In this document: in pieces, positions 12,285 through 23,810 of the stretch
Position numbering within the stretch: position 1 is the stretch's first letter
Layout: each line of letters starts with the position of its first letter
Assembly (NCBI GenBank): GCA_033032175.1
Contig: CM065307.1
Coordinates: 2,480,001-2,544,000, forward strand
DNA: 64,000 bases
From: Saturnia japonica
Lineage: Eukaryota; Arthropoda; Insecta; Lepidoptera; Saturniidae
Direction of reading: 5' to 3'
The notes under the pieces: generated by a model
What the model saw: the letters and a program-made list of their open reading frames with translations, nothing else
What the model was told of the DNA's origin: nothing
Databases searched by the model: none
Position numbers and translations under genes: made by a program

Positions 12285-12490
12285 GACCCAAGCAGCATTA
12301 CGAGCTGTATACAAAATGTATTACAGCTGTTCATTCTTATACTAAAAGCTGTATTGGCAACAGAATGAAGTCTGTATAAGCGCTTATACTGCCCATGTAT
12401 GTTAAAAATGGGCTCAAATTATACACCTTCTCGCATTATATGAGCTGTAGAAGCAATGAAGAAGCTGTATGTTAGCTGTATAATGGCTAT
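12285..12490. repeat. AGCTGTA-rich block with a 16-bp palindrome
   Basis: AGCTGTAT or close variants recur about seven times in 200 bp (12303, 12323, 12347, 12441, 12464 and others). In the middle lies the perfect palindrome GTATAAGCGCTTATAC (12374-12389). No coding. Likely a repeat or MITE of unknown type. Confidence 0.5.
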
Positions 12491-12894
12491 AATATAGTCG
12501 CGTCACGATATTTTTAATGACTACATTAATTTGAAATACTAAGAAAATATAAAGTGTATAAATAGGTAGGGTAAAGATATCGTGCGATTGTTGCGACAAC
12601 GATAAAAATAAAGTATTAGGTCATATTTAAAAATATTCATACCTTAATAAAACTAACAGCAAGGGAGGGGTTTCTTTGAAAAATTCTCTCTACTTGGTCC
12701 AGCTGTTGGAATACCGCCAACCTACAGAAGACAGCGGTTAAATAAATAACCTTGTGTTGTGTTCCTGCGCGAGTAGGGTTTCAAGAGCTCCTCGGGGAAG
12801 GGGGGTTGAAGTTCGGCAACGAGGTAATATTATCTATGATATTACAAGAGTCTATTGGTTACAATAGCGACTTACCATCAAGCAGGTAGTATGT

Positions 12895-13012
12895 TTGTTT
12901 GCCACCTTTCAACAAACACATTTCATCCAAATCTGTTCAGCCGCTTTTGCGTGATTGAGTAGATAACAAACATCCAAATATATAAACTTTCACATTTATT
13001 ATATTAGTAATA
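12895..13012 (+). mobile_element. LINE-type 3' tail fragment (family I)
   Basis: CATTTCATCCAAATCTGTTC, AGCCGCTTTTGCGTGATTGA and CTTTCACATTTATTATATTA only. Confidence 0.5.
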
Positions 13013-13654
13013 TGTATGTGCTTAGTAAACAGTGGACAGCTGTGTCAGACAGTAACTAAACCGCGTCGTTGTGTTCTGCGATGAATTTTATTAATGAAGC
13101 ACGTCACATGTACGGAACAAGGTAGAATAGATTGATCTATTCCGTTCAATAGACCAGACTCAAAGCAATTTCAAATAAAATTTAATTACTCTTACATTTT
13201 AAAATAGTATTTTCAATTTTATTCATGTAAAACGTAATAATGAAAATGAATTTATGTTTTAAAACTGTTCCATGGTTACTTTGTGTTATTAGTTCTACCA
13301 AGATACGGATTTAACAGGCATTGCCGTGGTTGAAAACGAATTTTTATACCCAAATCAGAAAACATACATAATAGGATCTATTACTCACATTTATTTTTAT
13401 TGTTTCTTTTTTATTCAAACAGAATTGCTAGCTAGGTGCTGTGAATAAGTTTAACATTCGATGAAGAAACAGATTTGTTTTAATTATTTTTATTGTTTTC
13501 GTTTTTAAACTGCATTGCTACTGTGAATATGTTTAGCATTCGATGAAGAAACATACTATAGATTTGAATTTTTTGGAACTAAGGCTAAACTAAACTGTAA
13601 AGAGCTAAACTAAAAGCTAAAAACTCTAAAGAGTGTCCGATCTGACCGACACTA

Positions 13655-13955
13655 AAAAAACTAAAAAACGGCTGGACCGATTCTTATGAAATTTTGCACA
13701 CGGGATGCGTATTTCATTGGTCAATCGATAGGGTATAAGACATTTCAATATTAGTTTTAGAATTCGTAAAAAAAGTTCAGAAAATCAATTTAAAAAATTC
13801 AATCAGTTTTGATGAAATTGCACACGGCAAATACATGCTATTCCTCAATTGACATATCATATGACTTGTCTACAATATGAGTAAATGTAAAATTACGGGA
13901 TGTAAATAACTACTGGGTAGTAATAAACGCCTTCAAGGCCGCGGGTACGCCGCTA
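13655..13955 (+). mobile_element. Helitron-like element, another family (3' CTAGT)
   Basis: GGCTGGACCGATTCTTATGA, AATTTTGCACACGGGATGCG, ending CCGCGGGTACGCCGCTAGT. The same CTAGT-type end with a GC-rich palindromic run before it. Non-coding. Confidence 0.5.
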
Positions 13956-14555
13956 GTTCAATAATAAATCTTAGTATAATGTATCCATTTCTCTCATGTG
14001 TTCCAGAGACCCAAAATCTATCCACAGATCATTATAACTAGATATGAATCATCGGACACCTGCCAGATATAAATATTACGCGCAAATGTTAATAGGTACA
14101 CTCAAATATAAAGTAGTAGATAAAATAAACTTAAGGACTGTGAGTGACATATAAAAACTTTGTTATTTTCAATCTAAACGTCATTACGTAAACGTACACT
14201 CCTCCAAACGCAAAATACCCAACAAAATTTTTCCCAACGGCATCCGCACTAAATCTTATTTCCGTGTAAACCTCGTGAAAGTTCGCACGTGAACTCACAA
14301 GAATATACTACAAACCTAACGTAATTTGTGTTTTATAGTTATAAAACTGTTCGTTACAGCTTTCCTTTGTATATTTTTCCTTTTAGAGTAGGTAAATTGA
14401 TCCTGGTGAGAAACCACAGAATTCGTAACCAATGCAGTAAGAAAATGTATTTAAAAAACAACGCTTTAACAAAATGGTCTCTTGTTAAATCTGTACAGGG
14501 GGATTTTGTGATAATCGAAAATGCATGTTCCTATTACTAAATGTATACCTACAAC

Positions 14556-14945
14556 CAAAATCCATTTTTAAAATTTGTGTCTGTCTATCTTTCTGTTTGT
14601 TCCGGGTAATCTCCGAAACGGTCAAACCGATTTTCGCGGAACTTTTACTGGGAGATAGCTGATGTTGTAAGAAGTAAATTAAGCTACTTTTATTTTAGAA
14701 AAAGAGTTAGGGTTCCGCGAAAATAAAAATAAAAACTGGTCATGGTGAATCAATGCGGGCGTTTTAATGGCTTACGCTGAGTAAACTATGAGAGTTATAC
14801 CAAATTAATGTAGGACATAATTGTAGATCTTAAATAAACCTACAAAAAAGTCAGAGAGAGTCTGTATCTATCTTTAAAAAATCACCCACAATAAGCATTT
14901 CTCCGGGCGCGGGAGTAGTACGATTCGCGCGAGTGCCCGATCAAG
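14556..14945 (+). mobile_element. Helitron-like element, family A
   Basis: TTCTGTTTGTTCCGGGTAAT, CTCCGAAACGGTCAAACCGA, GGTCATGGTGAATCAATGCG, GGCTTACGCTGAGTAAACTA, ATCACCCACAATAAGCATTT. The 3' end is degraded. Confidence 0.65.
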
Positions 14946-15262
14946 GAACAGTAAACTTCGTAAATATTAAGCATCAAACATTACAACACAAAACAGCCGT
15001 AATAAACACGTTATGTATTAATTATAAATATTACAAACATGATAGAATTCACATATAAGCCTAACTATTCCTATAAAATCACAAACATTACACATAACTG
15101 ATTTAAATCAAAGATTATCAATGAAATATAAGTTCAGTACGTTTCTATGCTATTCTTACGAAATTATAAGCTTTATTACTACGTATTTATTTACTATCTT
15201 TAAATACCGACACTTTATTTCTTTAATATAAAAATAGAAAATCAACGATTGTTCATACATTT

Positions 15263-15352
15263 CGCGGCTGAGTGCTCTAAGCGTTCGCCCCCATGTCCGG
15301 TGAAGCTGTAAAAGCCGTCAGAGGCTCCAGGGCCCTAAGGCTAACAGTATAT
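15263..15352 (+). mobile_element. Jockey 3'UTR fragment (family E)
   Basis: Short piece with GCTGAGTGCTCTAAGCGTTC and GTGAAGCTGTAAAAGCCGTC, ending GGCCCTAAGGCTAACAGTA. Confidence 0.7.
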
Positions 15353-15442
15353 ACGTTCTAAAAAAAATAGCAACTTATAGCTACAATTAATTGTATATGT
15401 TAGTTCCTAAATCATCATGCCTAGCCCTATGCGTCGCTAACA

Positions 15443-16010
15443 AAGGTGAAAAGTTTTTTTCGTTTGTTTGTTTAAACACGCTTATCTCTGGAACTACCAG
15501 TCGGAGTCGAGAAATTCTTTTTGTATATGATAGGCAGCCTCACTAGAAATAGTACAGACTATCTAACACTAAGCTACAGCCTTCAGCCAACCTTCAATAT
15601 TGACTTTTGTTACGTAAGTCGGAAGTCGAGACCCTCCTGAACTATTTTATCCGCGTGCGCTGTCGTAATCGTTAATAATACGGAAGCATAATGGTATACA
15701 AAAATATTGGTCTTTAGTATATATAAAAAAATCAGTGATAGCATATGCCTATATCTTATACATAAGCCACAATAAAGTATCGACCTTGTGACAAAGATTT
15801 GTTGAAAATTAAAAAGTTAATTAAAAGCATTATTTTTAGACATGGCATATTAATCCTCACGAAGAAAAGTTACTTCATCATAAAGGTAATTTTATGAAGT
15901 TAAATTTTGTTCTTTATAGTATATTATTTGGACACATACTTTAGGAGATAAAGAAAAATTACAATAATTTATACTTGCGGGAAGAACAATTATGATAGAC
16001 TACACGGGTG
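15443..16010 (+). mobile_element. Helitron-like element, B-related subfamily
   Basis: GTTTAAACACGCTTATCTCT, GGAACTACCAGTCGGAGTCG, TACGTAAGTCGGAAGTCGAG, GACATGGCATATTAATCCTC. Same family, opposite strand, as 34370-34560 and the fragments inside the large duplication. 3' terminus not clear. Confidence 0.55.
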
Positions 16011-16839
16011 CGTTGGGGGCGCGGTGTTCTTCGGATAAAATTAACACAGGTGAAACTGTGGAGCATAGCTAGTCTTTTATATAAAAGTCTCCTGTCACGG
16101 GGTTTGTAGTCGCACCGATTTTAATGAAATTTTTTATGTATATTTGGTAGGTATGAAAATAGGCCGTGAAATATACTTCATACCGCTAGATGATTAGGAT
16201 GTCCCTATCTAGATTTTCTTTCACTTTTTTTTGATTTTCTTTCAGTATCAGTCGGTTTGCAGTAACAAATCGAGATGGTAGGGATCTTGACCACCATACA
16301 CATAGTAATAAGCCTTTCGCTGATTTTCTTTTAATTTCTTGCATTCCGGGATCACTCGTTATGTATCCAATAATGATATTTATAACTAGTCCACCCGCTT
16401 CCCTGACCAATAAATACAACTATAAAAGAAAAAAATATCCTTGTCCTATACAACAACATAGTCAACTTCCATGCTAAATTTCGTATATCCGTCCAACCGC
16501 GTGACTGTAACTTTATTGATGGGCATACATGAAAACAAATGTAAATAATAAATCCCTAAAAATTCATATTATTTATACAATGCGACTCACCACTGTGAAA
16601 TAGCTTACTGAAATTGTTTTGGGCTTGTGTTTAACTGATTACCAGATGTAGTAAAATATAACCTCGAAAAAGCATTTTATACTTAAAGTAAATGACTACC
16701 AAAATTTCAATATTATTAGCATTTGATGATCGCGGGTCGCTGCCGCGGCCGTCTTCTGCTCTTTCTTTCACGAGCCATATCGTATTATAGGCATTTATAG
16801 CGTGTTTATTTACTCAGATTTGATGATAAATAAAATGAT

Positions 16840-17000
16840 ATTTTATAAGCAGATACGGCATTGACGCTCTTTACGTGCAATCGTGAATGGTGGGCAATAG
16901 CCTTCAGTTCACTTTTGATTTGAAATCAGCGTGAGCGAGAACAAACTTTTGTCCTTTTTTGACAACAGAGTTTCCGCCTTACGCTGCGATTTCCTATTTC
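16840..17000 (-). repeat. Dispersed repeat F
   Basis: TATTTTATAAGCAGATACGG, CATTGACGCTCTTTACGTGC, GTGAATGGTGGGCAATAG, TTTGACAACAGAGTTTCCGC: the reverse of 20885-21052. Confidence 0.6.
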
Positions 17001-17676
17001 TTTTGTTTCATCACACTGATAACAAAATTTGTACCGTTTTAAAATTACTTATAGTGAGGATATAAAGTGTCTATTTTTAAAACGTCATTGGATAACTATA
17101 TTTGGTTTTTGAATACCACTTTTGGTTTTTACTGTATTTTTTTGATAAGTGAACTTAGTAGGGTTTCAATATACAATTTAGAGGTCATTAGATTTAATCC
17201 AAATCTTATGCATTGTTTTTCGAAGATCGCCGAATCATCGTATGTTGAAAGAAACTTTCAATTGACACTTTCTATCGCTATCGTTTCCCATTTTTGTAAA
17301 CCAGTCAGCGTAACGGAATAACATACAAAAACAAAAAAAATTGTACAACGTACACCATACGAGTTTATAGTGAATCTATGTAGAGGTCGCACGTGCTTCG
17401 GCATTAAATCGACGATTTAACCCAACCCCGTATGTCAACGATATTAATGCACTACATACTAGATTGGATGAGACTAGTACCATTTTTGACGCAATTCATT
17501 TTAATATAAATTAATAAAGTTACAAAATCTGTGAATAACTTTAATAATACTTTTTGTAGGAAACAAAATATTAAAAAGATAATATGGACATGATATTTTT
17601 AACTACAATAGTTAAGAACATTTAGGTGACTTTTATTATTTAGGTTGCCCTAAAAACATTAACAGCAATTTTTTTT

Positions 17677-18125
17677 TATACTCGCTATGCTCGTAGCTTC
17701 GCTTACGTGGACTACAGAATGCCCGCGCGAATCTTGCTCCCCCGTTCCCAGCTATTTTAAAGACAAAAATGTTTATTGTGGGTGTTCCTTAGAAGATAGA
17801 AGTATACTCTCACGGACTTTTTTCTAGTTGCTTTTATTATGTAGCACATTAATTTGCTATATCTCTTATGGTTTACTCAGCGTAAGCCATTTAAGCGCCC
17901 GAATTGATTCACCATGACCAGTTTTTTTATATTTGTGAGGAACCCTAATTATTTTTCTAAAATAAATGTAGCCTAAGTTACTCCAGCTATGTACCAGTGA
18001 AAGTCCTGTCAAAATCGGTCAAACCGTTTCGGAGATTACTCGGAACAAACAGAAAGACAGACAAAAAAATTAAAAAAAAGGGTTTTGTTATAGGTATCGT
18101 ATATACATTCATATGCATTTACCTA
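17677..18125 (-). mobile_element. Helitron-like element, family A
   Basis: Plus strand reads ACTCGCTATGCTCGTAGCTT, GTGGACTACAGAATGCCCGC, GGTTTACTCAGCGTAAGCC, CAAACCGTTTCGGAGATTAC, CGGAACAAACAGAAAGACAG: the reverse complement of the copies at 14556 and 27130. Confidence 0.68.
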
Positions 18126-19517
18126 TACTTATAATAAAACAGTAAAGAGTCAAAATCAGTACATTAATTATATTTGAGAAAAAATAGGGTTTAAAACCAT
18201 GGACAGAAAATATAGCGACAGTTTTTTAAATTTTTGTCTGTCCATCTGTCTGATGGTTTGTACGTCAATCATAAATATAAAACTGTAATATTTTGAGATT
18301 ATAAGTACTCTTTCGACACGGTTTCAATAAGATATGCTTTAAAGACGATCGACAGAAGTGATAACTTAAAGTAATCTAAGTTGAACTTGTTGAAATGGTT
18401 TAATTTAAGAAAAGCTTAGCTTATTACTTAAACTTTACGTATATTAATATGATAATGTTAGGAAAGGTATTTATTAATAAAATACTTTATTGATTAAAAA
18501 ATATATTTTATCCTTAGTTACAATTCTGATATATGTTCATTAGAACTCTGAGTAGAGAGAGGGGAAAGCGTCTTTTCGAAATACGGCTAGCGCTGTGGAT
18601 TAAAGTGAGAGAGGAGGAGCCTGCCTACTTCTGCCGTATGCGTGAGAAGAAAGGAAGCGAGACCGAGTGGCGCCGTAACGCGTTACGTTACGAAGCGGTT
18701 ACCCTGTCATAAAAAGTTATCACTTCAATAAATAAAGAAAGCGATGTACCCTGTCATACCCTTTAAATAATAAAAATTACTGAACATGATACTCGAACTT
18801 ATTGTCCGTTAAATCATTACTATGCGTTTAAGAAGTACAACTAAATAAAATTAACACAAAGTCAGGTCAACGTAAGGTTATATATTGACCAAACACTATA
18901 AATGAATATAAAAATAACTTGGTCTCTTCGAAAATGAATGAAAAGACAAAAGGAATACCTAAAATAAAAAGGAAATCGTTCAATAAAAACCGCTATCAAC
19001 GGACAGAACTGCAAACGGTGTAATAAGGAAAATGATTCCGGAAAATGTCATTTCAATGGAAATTCAGGTCACAGTTCATTAAACCTTCAACGTCGTATAA
19101 AATTGTTGAGGTTACATTAGCTAGAAAAACTAAATTGAATTTCTCAATTGAACCAACAAACGACAGACGTTTTAATATAAAAATAAAACCACCCCTTCTT
19201 ATTCTCGTTTGCAACTGAAACGAGTTGACACGAATGTAAGAAAATACGATTATTTCTTATGGACACTACCGTACTATTTTTTATTCAAACTAACTAACTA
19301 TGTCCTCCTGTTCATCCTGAGAGGATCTTACAATAGAAATGGAAATAATGTTTATTTATACAATAATTATACACTTTACAGAATAAAAAAAATTAAATTA
19401 ATCTTTATATTCTTATTATTTAAAAAGCAATATTGTATGAGTGTTCCCTATGGACTTAAAAACAGGTTCAGGACGAAATGTTCAGACTATTGTCATAATA
19501 ATAGCAGGTGATCTTGT
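18126..19517. other. Non-coding DNA
   Basis: No gene recognised. A GC-richer stretch at 18550-18715 contains GCCGTAACGCGTTACGTTAC and two later CCCTGTCATA repeats (18702, 18750); not classified. The 100-codon frame at 19209-19511 has no known motif. Confidence 0.5.
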
Positions 19518-20037
19518 AAAGAGGTTATTTTACGTTCCGATCTACTGCAACGGAGTTTCGGTGGGTGGCTGGGGAGGCTTGGCCGCAGGATCGTGCTTCG
19601 TATTACACCACACTGCCATTCCAGCTCCAATCTCATAAAGCTATAATATTACGTTGCTATATCAGTTGAAAAACGAAGGTCGAGAAATGCGTACATATGT
19701 CGTCACGGCGCTGTTTAAATACGTTTGTTTGAAAATACGTACGTTTATGTTTAGAATACTTGTAAAAACCATTAAAAAATAAAATTATGTGCGGGGATTG
19801 CACCCGCCACCTGTCAAATCAATTGTAGGTTTGACTATACGAACGGCTAGCATTACGCATACAACAGATCTCTGTGCTCGTCACGCGGCGACTGAAGCTA
19901 AACTACGCTATCGTTGCGATGCAGGTGATCGGATCAACAATTCGTTCTTGATCGGATCCTGCAAACCTGATTTCTTATTACACTGCAATGAATATTGAAA
20001 AAAATCGCGGTAGATCGTAACGTGAAATAACCTCTTA
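19518..20037. mobile_element. 520-bp element with about 30-bp terminal inverted repeats
   Basis: Left end AAGAGGTTATTTTACGTTCC followed by GATCTACTGC; the right end is its reverse complement with about three mismatches. The interior is unusually GC-rich for this window and includes a direct repeat GATCGGATC (19926, 19952). No clear target duplication and no transposase. Probably a non-autonomous DNA transposon; superfamily unknown. Confidence 0.6.
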
Positions 20038-20466
20038 AACTTTGGTAGTGATATGATCAATGTTCCATAAGGACTCCAAAACGGTATAGTAACGCGTTAT
20101 TTCTCAAAGGTCTTTTTCTGGTAAGTCCACATATCAATGAATTCTTCATCAACTTTAATTATTAAAACAAAATTTTAAAGCTTATATTCCTCGTCATTTC
20201 ATTAAAAAAAAAACTTTTTCATTAAAAATACCTACCATAAGTTGATGCTAATGAAAATACATTGAAGGTGTCATCTATTAACAATATTTGAAACTAATAT
20301 ATGACAAAGCAGCTGTTAGTTAGTTCGCTAGGGTTAGCTAGTTCACATCATTATAATTAATGTAATTGTCTGATTTTATCCTCTACTAAACGGCCCAAAA
20401 AACTAATGTTTTCTTAAATTAAAAAAAATACCACTTCCACAACCCAATGACGTTTTATAAATTGAC

Positions 20467-20720
20467 GCGTTGTCGTCATCATCATTTTCTTACCTCTTAT
20501 CCTACTTAAGTAGGGTTGGCACAACATGTTTAGCTATCCCACTCTACTTTATCAAATATCATCTCAGTATTCACACATATCATTCTTCGCACATCCATAC
20601 CCATCCATCCACCTTCATACTTAACATTATTTTAGTTATATAACTTTCATCCCTCCTCATGACCTGCCCATAACCATGCTAGTCTATAACCCCTCAACTT
20701 CTCTGTTAAAGATGCGTTAT
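20467..20720. repeat. Probable dispersed repeat, pyrimidine-rich
   Basis: TCGTCATCATCATTTTCTTA, AAGTAGGGTTGGCACAACAT, CATCTCAGTATTCACACATA and many CATCC units. Resembles a repeat common in Lepidoptera, recalled from memory; only one copy here. Confidence 0.35.
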
Positions 20721-20777
20721 ACTAAGAGCAATTTAAAAACGTTACAAATTTTATAATCAGCAAGTTGAAACAAAAGA

Positions 20778-20872
20778 GACAGGAGAACGGCTGAGTGCAT
20801 TAAGCTATTAAGCTGTAAAAGTCATCAGCAGCTCTGTTTTTGGATAGGGCCCCTCAGGCTAAGCCAGGTCAA
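20778..20872 (+). mobile_element. Jockey 3'UTR fragment (family E) inside a family F repeat
   Basis: Degenerate piece (AAGCTGTAAAAGTCATCAGC, GGGCCCCTCAGGCTAA). It splits a family F repeat: sequence resembling 33735-33785 precedes it and the F core follows at 20885. Confidence 0.6.
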
Positions 20873-20884
20873 ATCGAAAAAAAA

Positions 20885-21052
20885 AGATAGCAGATTACAG
20901 AGTAAGGCGGAATCTCTGTTGTCAAAAAAGGATAAACGTTTCCTCTCGCTCACGCCGGTATCAAGACGAAAGTGAACCGAGGGAAATCGCCCACCATTCA
21001 CGATGGCATATAAAGAACGTCAATGCCGTATCTACTTATAAAATATCATTGT
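20885..21052 (+). repeat. Dispersed repeat F
   Basis: TAAGGCGGAATCTCTGTTGT, CAAAAAAGGATAAACG, GCCCACCATTCACGATGGC, ATGCCGTATCTACTTATAAA. Its 5' extension is cut by a Jockey 3'UTR fragment. Confidence 0.6.
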
Positions 21053-22167
21053 CCTAAACCACTTTTTTCATACATCCGCGTACGGTTGCAGTGGCGTAAA
21101 ACAAATCGGTTCATATTATTAGATTGCACTCGGCGACACCAAGCGAAGGAAAGTATTAAAAAATAAAGTAGGTAATTTCTTTAAAGGGCTCGAATAAAGA
21201 TAAACATTTCTGTAATGGTCAAATGAGTTTTGCTCCATGAAGACCAAGTTGGAACGCCTCGTGGCTCCTGTGTTAACAAGCACACCCTTCAAATCAGAGT
21301 TTGGAACATAACAGCATGAGCACTGTTAATATGTTTTTTTTTCAAATAGCACGATAAATTGACAGTACCGTCCCTGATGGTAAGCACAGCACAATTCTAA
21401 CACAACGGCGACCACCGATAGATCACAATTTATCGACGGTCGCTACTGTCATACCAGCCTGCATTAGTTTAACTGGATACGCACAGGCTGATCCCGAAAC
21501 GCGACACGCTAAAGCGAGTCACTATGATGGATTTTTCACCACTTGCACGGTGGTCGCAACCCAGTTGGGCAAAACAGCTCTAACAGCATTTCCTCGTTCG
21601 TTACTCAGCTTTTTTGCAGATGGGGTTGGCTTGGGTGTCACAGCTTTAGAGACGTAATCCGACAACCTTTACACAAGTACTGTAAAGATTGTAACCACAT
21701 GGGAAATACATTATATAAACTACATTAAAAGACGTAAGCATCATGTATGTGAGACGCTTTCACTTCATCTGCAAATTTCACATAAATTCTTCTGTTTTTT
21801 AGGTCCTCATATATATGATCAGATTAACCCTATTGTTTATATTTATCATTTACGTAAACAAAGAGCAAAACGTACTATTTACAATTGGTTGTTAACACTT
21901 TCATACAATAATACATAAAATTTATTATCTATTCTTTCATAAGAACTATGCTCATTCAAAATTGTTTTGTATATAACGATGATAATATAGGTAAAATTAA
22001 GGTCTTTGTACCTTTTTCAGACTCCAGATCTCAAAATAAATGTAACTACCATCATTACCTACTGTCGTATAAAATTTATGTTCGTATTTTTTGTGTACAA
22101 ACAATATTGTATATAAATAAAATGATAAATGTGAGGTCAAATAAATAAATTCATTATTATTATTACA

Positions 22168-22449
22168 TGCTGTGCGTGTGACTTCGTCCGCGTAGAATTC
22201 GGACTCTGCTACTTTAGTTCATTTTAGCAAAACTATCATTATTTTTCTGAAATGAATGTAGCCTATATTACTCCTTAATATATGGGCGACAGAGCTATGG
22301 TCGGTGTCTTATATTTAAAAAAAAATACCTATCTAGGTAAACTTAGAATGTAAAAAACATTATCTCAATGCAAAGTTTCATCGAAATCGTTGGAACCGTT
22401 TTCGAGAAACCAATTACATTAATTACATATAGAAGAATTGCTCACTTAA
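22168..22449 (-). mobile_element. Helitron-like fragment, family A-related, left of the mariner
   Basis: GCTGTGCGTGTGACTTCGTC at the left, ATGTAGCCTATATTACTCC, CATCGAAATCGTTGGAACCG. Ends at the mariner TA site. A second A-type piece (23690-23790: AAAATCGGTCCAACCGTTTT, GGAACAAACACAGCAAGAG) lies on the other side, between the two mariners. Confidence 0.6.
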
Positions 22450-22451
22450 TA

Positions 22452-23681
22452 ATAGGTCTTTACCTATGAAATTGCTGTTTTGCACTACTGGCAATTTCAA
22501 ATCAAAATAATTTTTGTTTGGCTAAGAATTCTAATTTCAAATTAATTTTATTTTAAAAACATGGAATTCTTTTTCCAAAGGTAGTCATTTGTTTATTGAT
22601 TAGTGTTACATTTTCATCGCATTTCAATCTTTTTTGTCATCATGTATACGTTAAAAATTCGAGTAATTATGGAATATGAGTACCGTCGTGGCAGCAACGC
22701 GGTACAAGCGGCACGCAACATCAACGACGTTTACGGAGCTAACACTAAAACCAACGCACCACCTGTTATTGGTTTGCTCGCTTCCGTTCTGGGAATTTCG
22801 ACCTGAAAAATTAACCTCGCGGTCGTCCGAAGACTTTGGTCGAAAATGACGAATTAAAGGCGATTGTGGAAGCTGATGATACACAATTTACGGCAAATTG
22901 GCAAGGTAAAAAAGCTTGACAAATGGGTGCCCCACGAACTCAAAGATCGCCAGCGCGAAGTACGCGTCGAGACGTGCCTTACACTGCTCAACAGACACAC
23001 AAATGAAGGAATTTTGAACCGCATTGTTACCTGCAATGAAAAATGGATTCTGTTTGATAACCGCAAGCGCTCAGCAAGTTGGTTGGATCCTGGTTCAGCA
23101 CCTAAACAATGCCCTAAACGAAAACTTAACCCTAGAAAAGTGATGGTCACTGTTTGGTGGTCTAGCGCCGGTGTGATTCATCATAGCTTCTTACCAAACG
23201 GGGAGAGCATTACTGCAGATGTGTACTGTGAAGAACTGAACACAGTGATGGAGAAGCTGGCACATCTCCAACCAGCATTGGTCAATCGCTCGTCTCCGCT
23301 GCTCCTGCACGACAACGCTCGACCTCATACTGCACAGCAGATGGTCTCCAAGTTGCAAGAACAGGGGTTGGAAGTTCTCCGTCATCCGCCCTACTCACCA
23401 GACCTTGCGCCTACAGACTACTACTTTTTTCAGAATTTGGATAACTCCTTGGCGGGAAAAAAATTCAATACCCGAGAGGTAGTACAAAATGCCTTTGAAG
23501 AATTTGTTGCTTCCCGTCCAGCTGATTTCTTTAAGAAGAGCATCAATAAACTGCCACTGCGCTGGCAAAGATGCATTGATTGCATGGGTGATTACTTCGA
23601 TTAATACAAATAAAAAATACATTCAAAAAATTCGTTTAAATTTTTTCATACAAAACGGCAATTTCATAGGTAAAGACCTAA
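22452..23681 (+). mobile_element. Mariner element, cecropia-like subfamily, defective
   Basis: 1230-bp element bounded by terminal inverted repeats of about 31 bp. The 5' end reads ATAGGTCTTTACCTATGAAA; the 3' end is its reverse complement with about two mismatches. It is flanked by the TA target duplication at 22450-22451 and 23682-23683. It contains a broken DD34D transposase. It is shorter than the usual ~1.3 kb because of an internal deletion in the N-terminal third. Family-A Helitron-like sequence lies on both sides, so it inserted in or between older repeats. Confidence 0.9.
22642..23604 (+). pseudogene. Mariner transposase (DD34D), degenerate
   Basis: Cut-and-paste transposase of the Tc1/mariner superfamily. 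The N-terminal helix-turn-helix part starts at 22642 (MYTLKIRVIMEYEYRRGSNA), shifts frame near 22755, then shows WFARFRSGNFDL in a second frame with an in-frame TAA. It then lacks about 15-20 codons around 22880 before resuming in the frame of HNLRQIGKVKKLDKWVPHEL. The C-terminal two thirds (from about 22880) are open to the stop at 23604. Hallmarks: WVPHEL, HDNARPH, YSPDLAPTD with 34 residues between the second and third catalytic Asp. The first catalytic Asp is replaced: TCNEKW instead of the usual TCDEKW. The protein should be inactive several times over. Confidence 0.9.
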
Positions 23682-23810
23682 TATAATAAGATAATATCAG
23701 CTACCTGCCTGTGAAAACCTCTTCAAAATCGGTCCAACCGTTTTGGAGATTAACCGGAACAAACACAGCAAGAGAGACAAAAAAAAAGATTTTTCGTTAT
23801 ATTTAACGTA

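Noticed and set aside
17067..17321. 84-codon open frame
   Set aside because: AT-rich, Phe/Ile/Ser-biased, no motif, no splice context; typical chance frame.
19209..19511. 100-codon open frame
   Set aside because: Composition driven by AT-rich DNA; no recognisable domain or conservation signal visible.
22864..23604. Intact 246-residue gene
   Set aside because: It is the C-terminal part of the broken mariner transposase; the apparent start is an internal Met created by frame damage.
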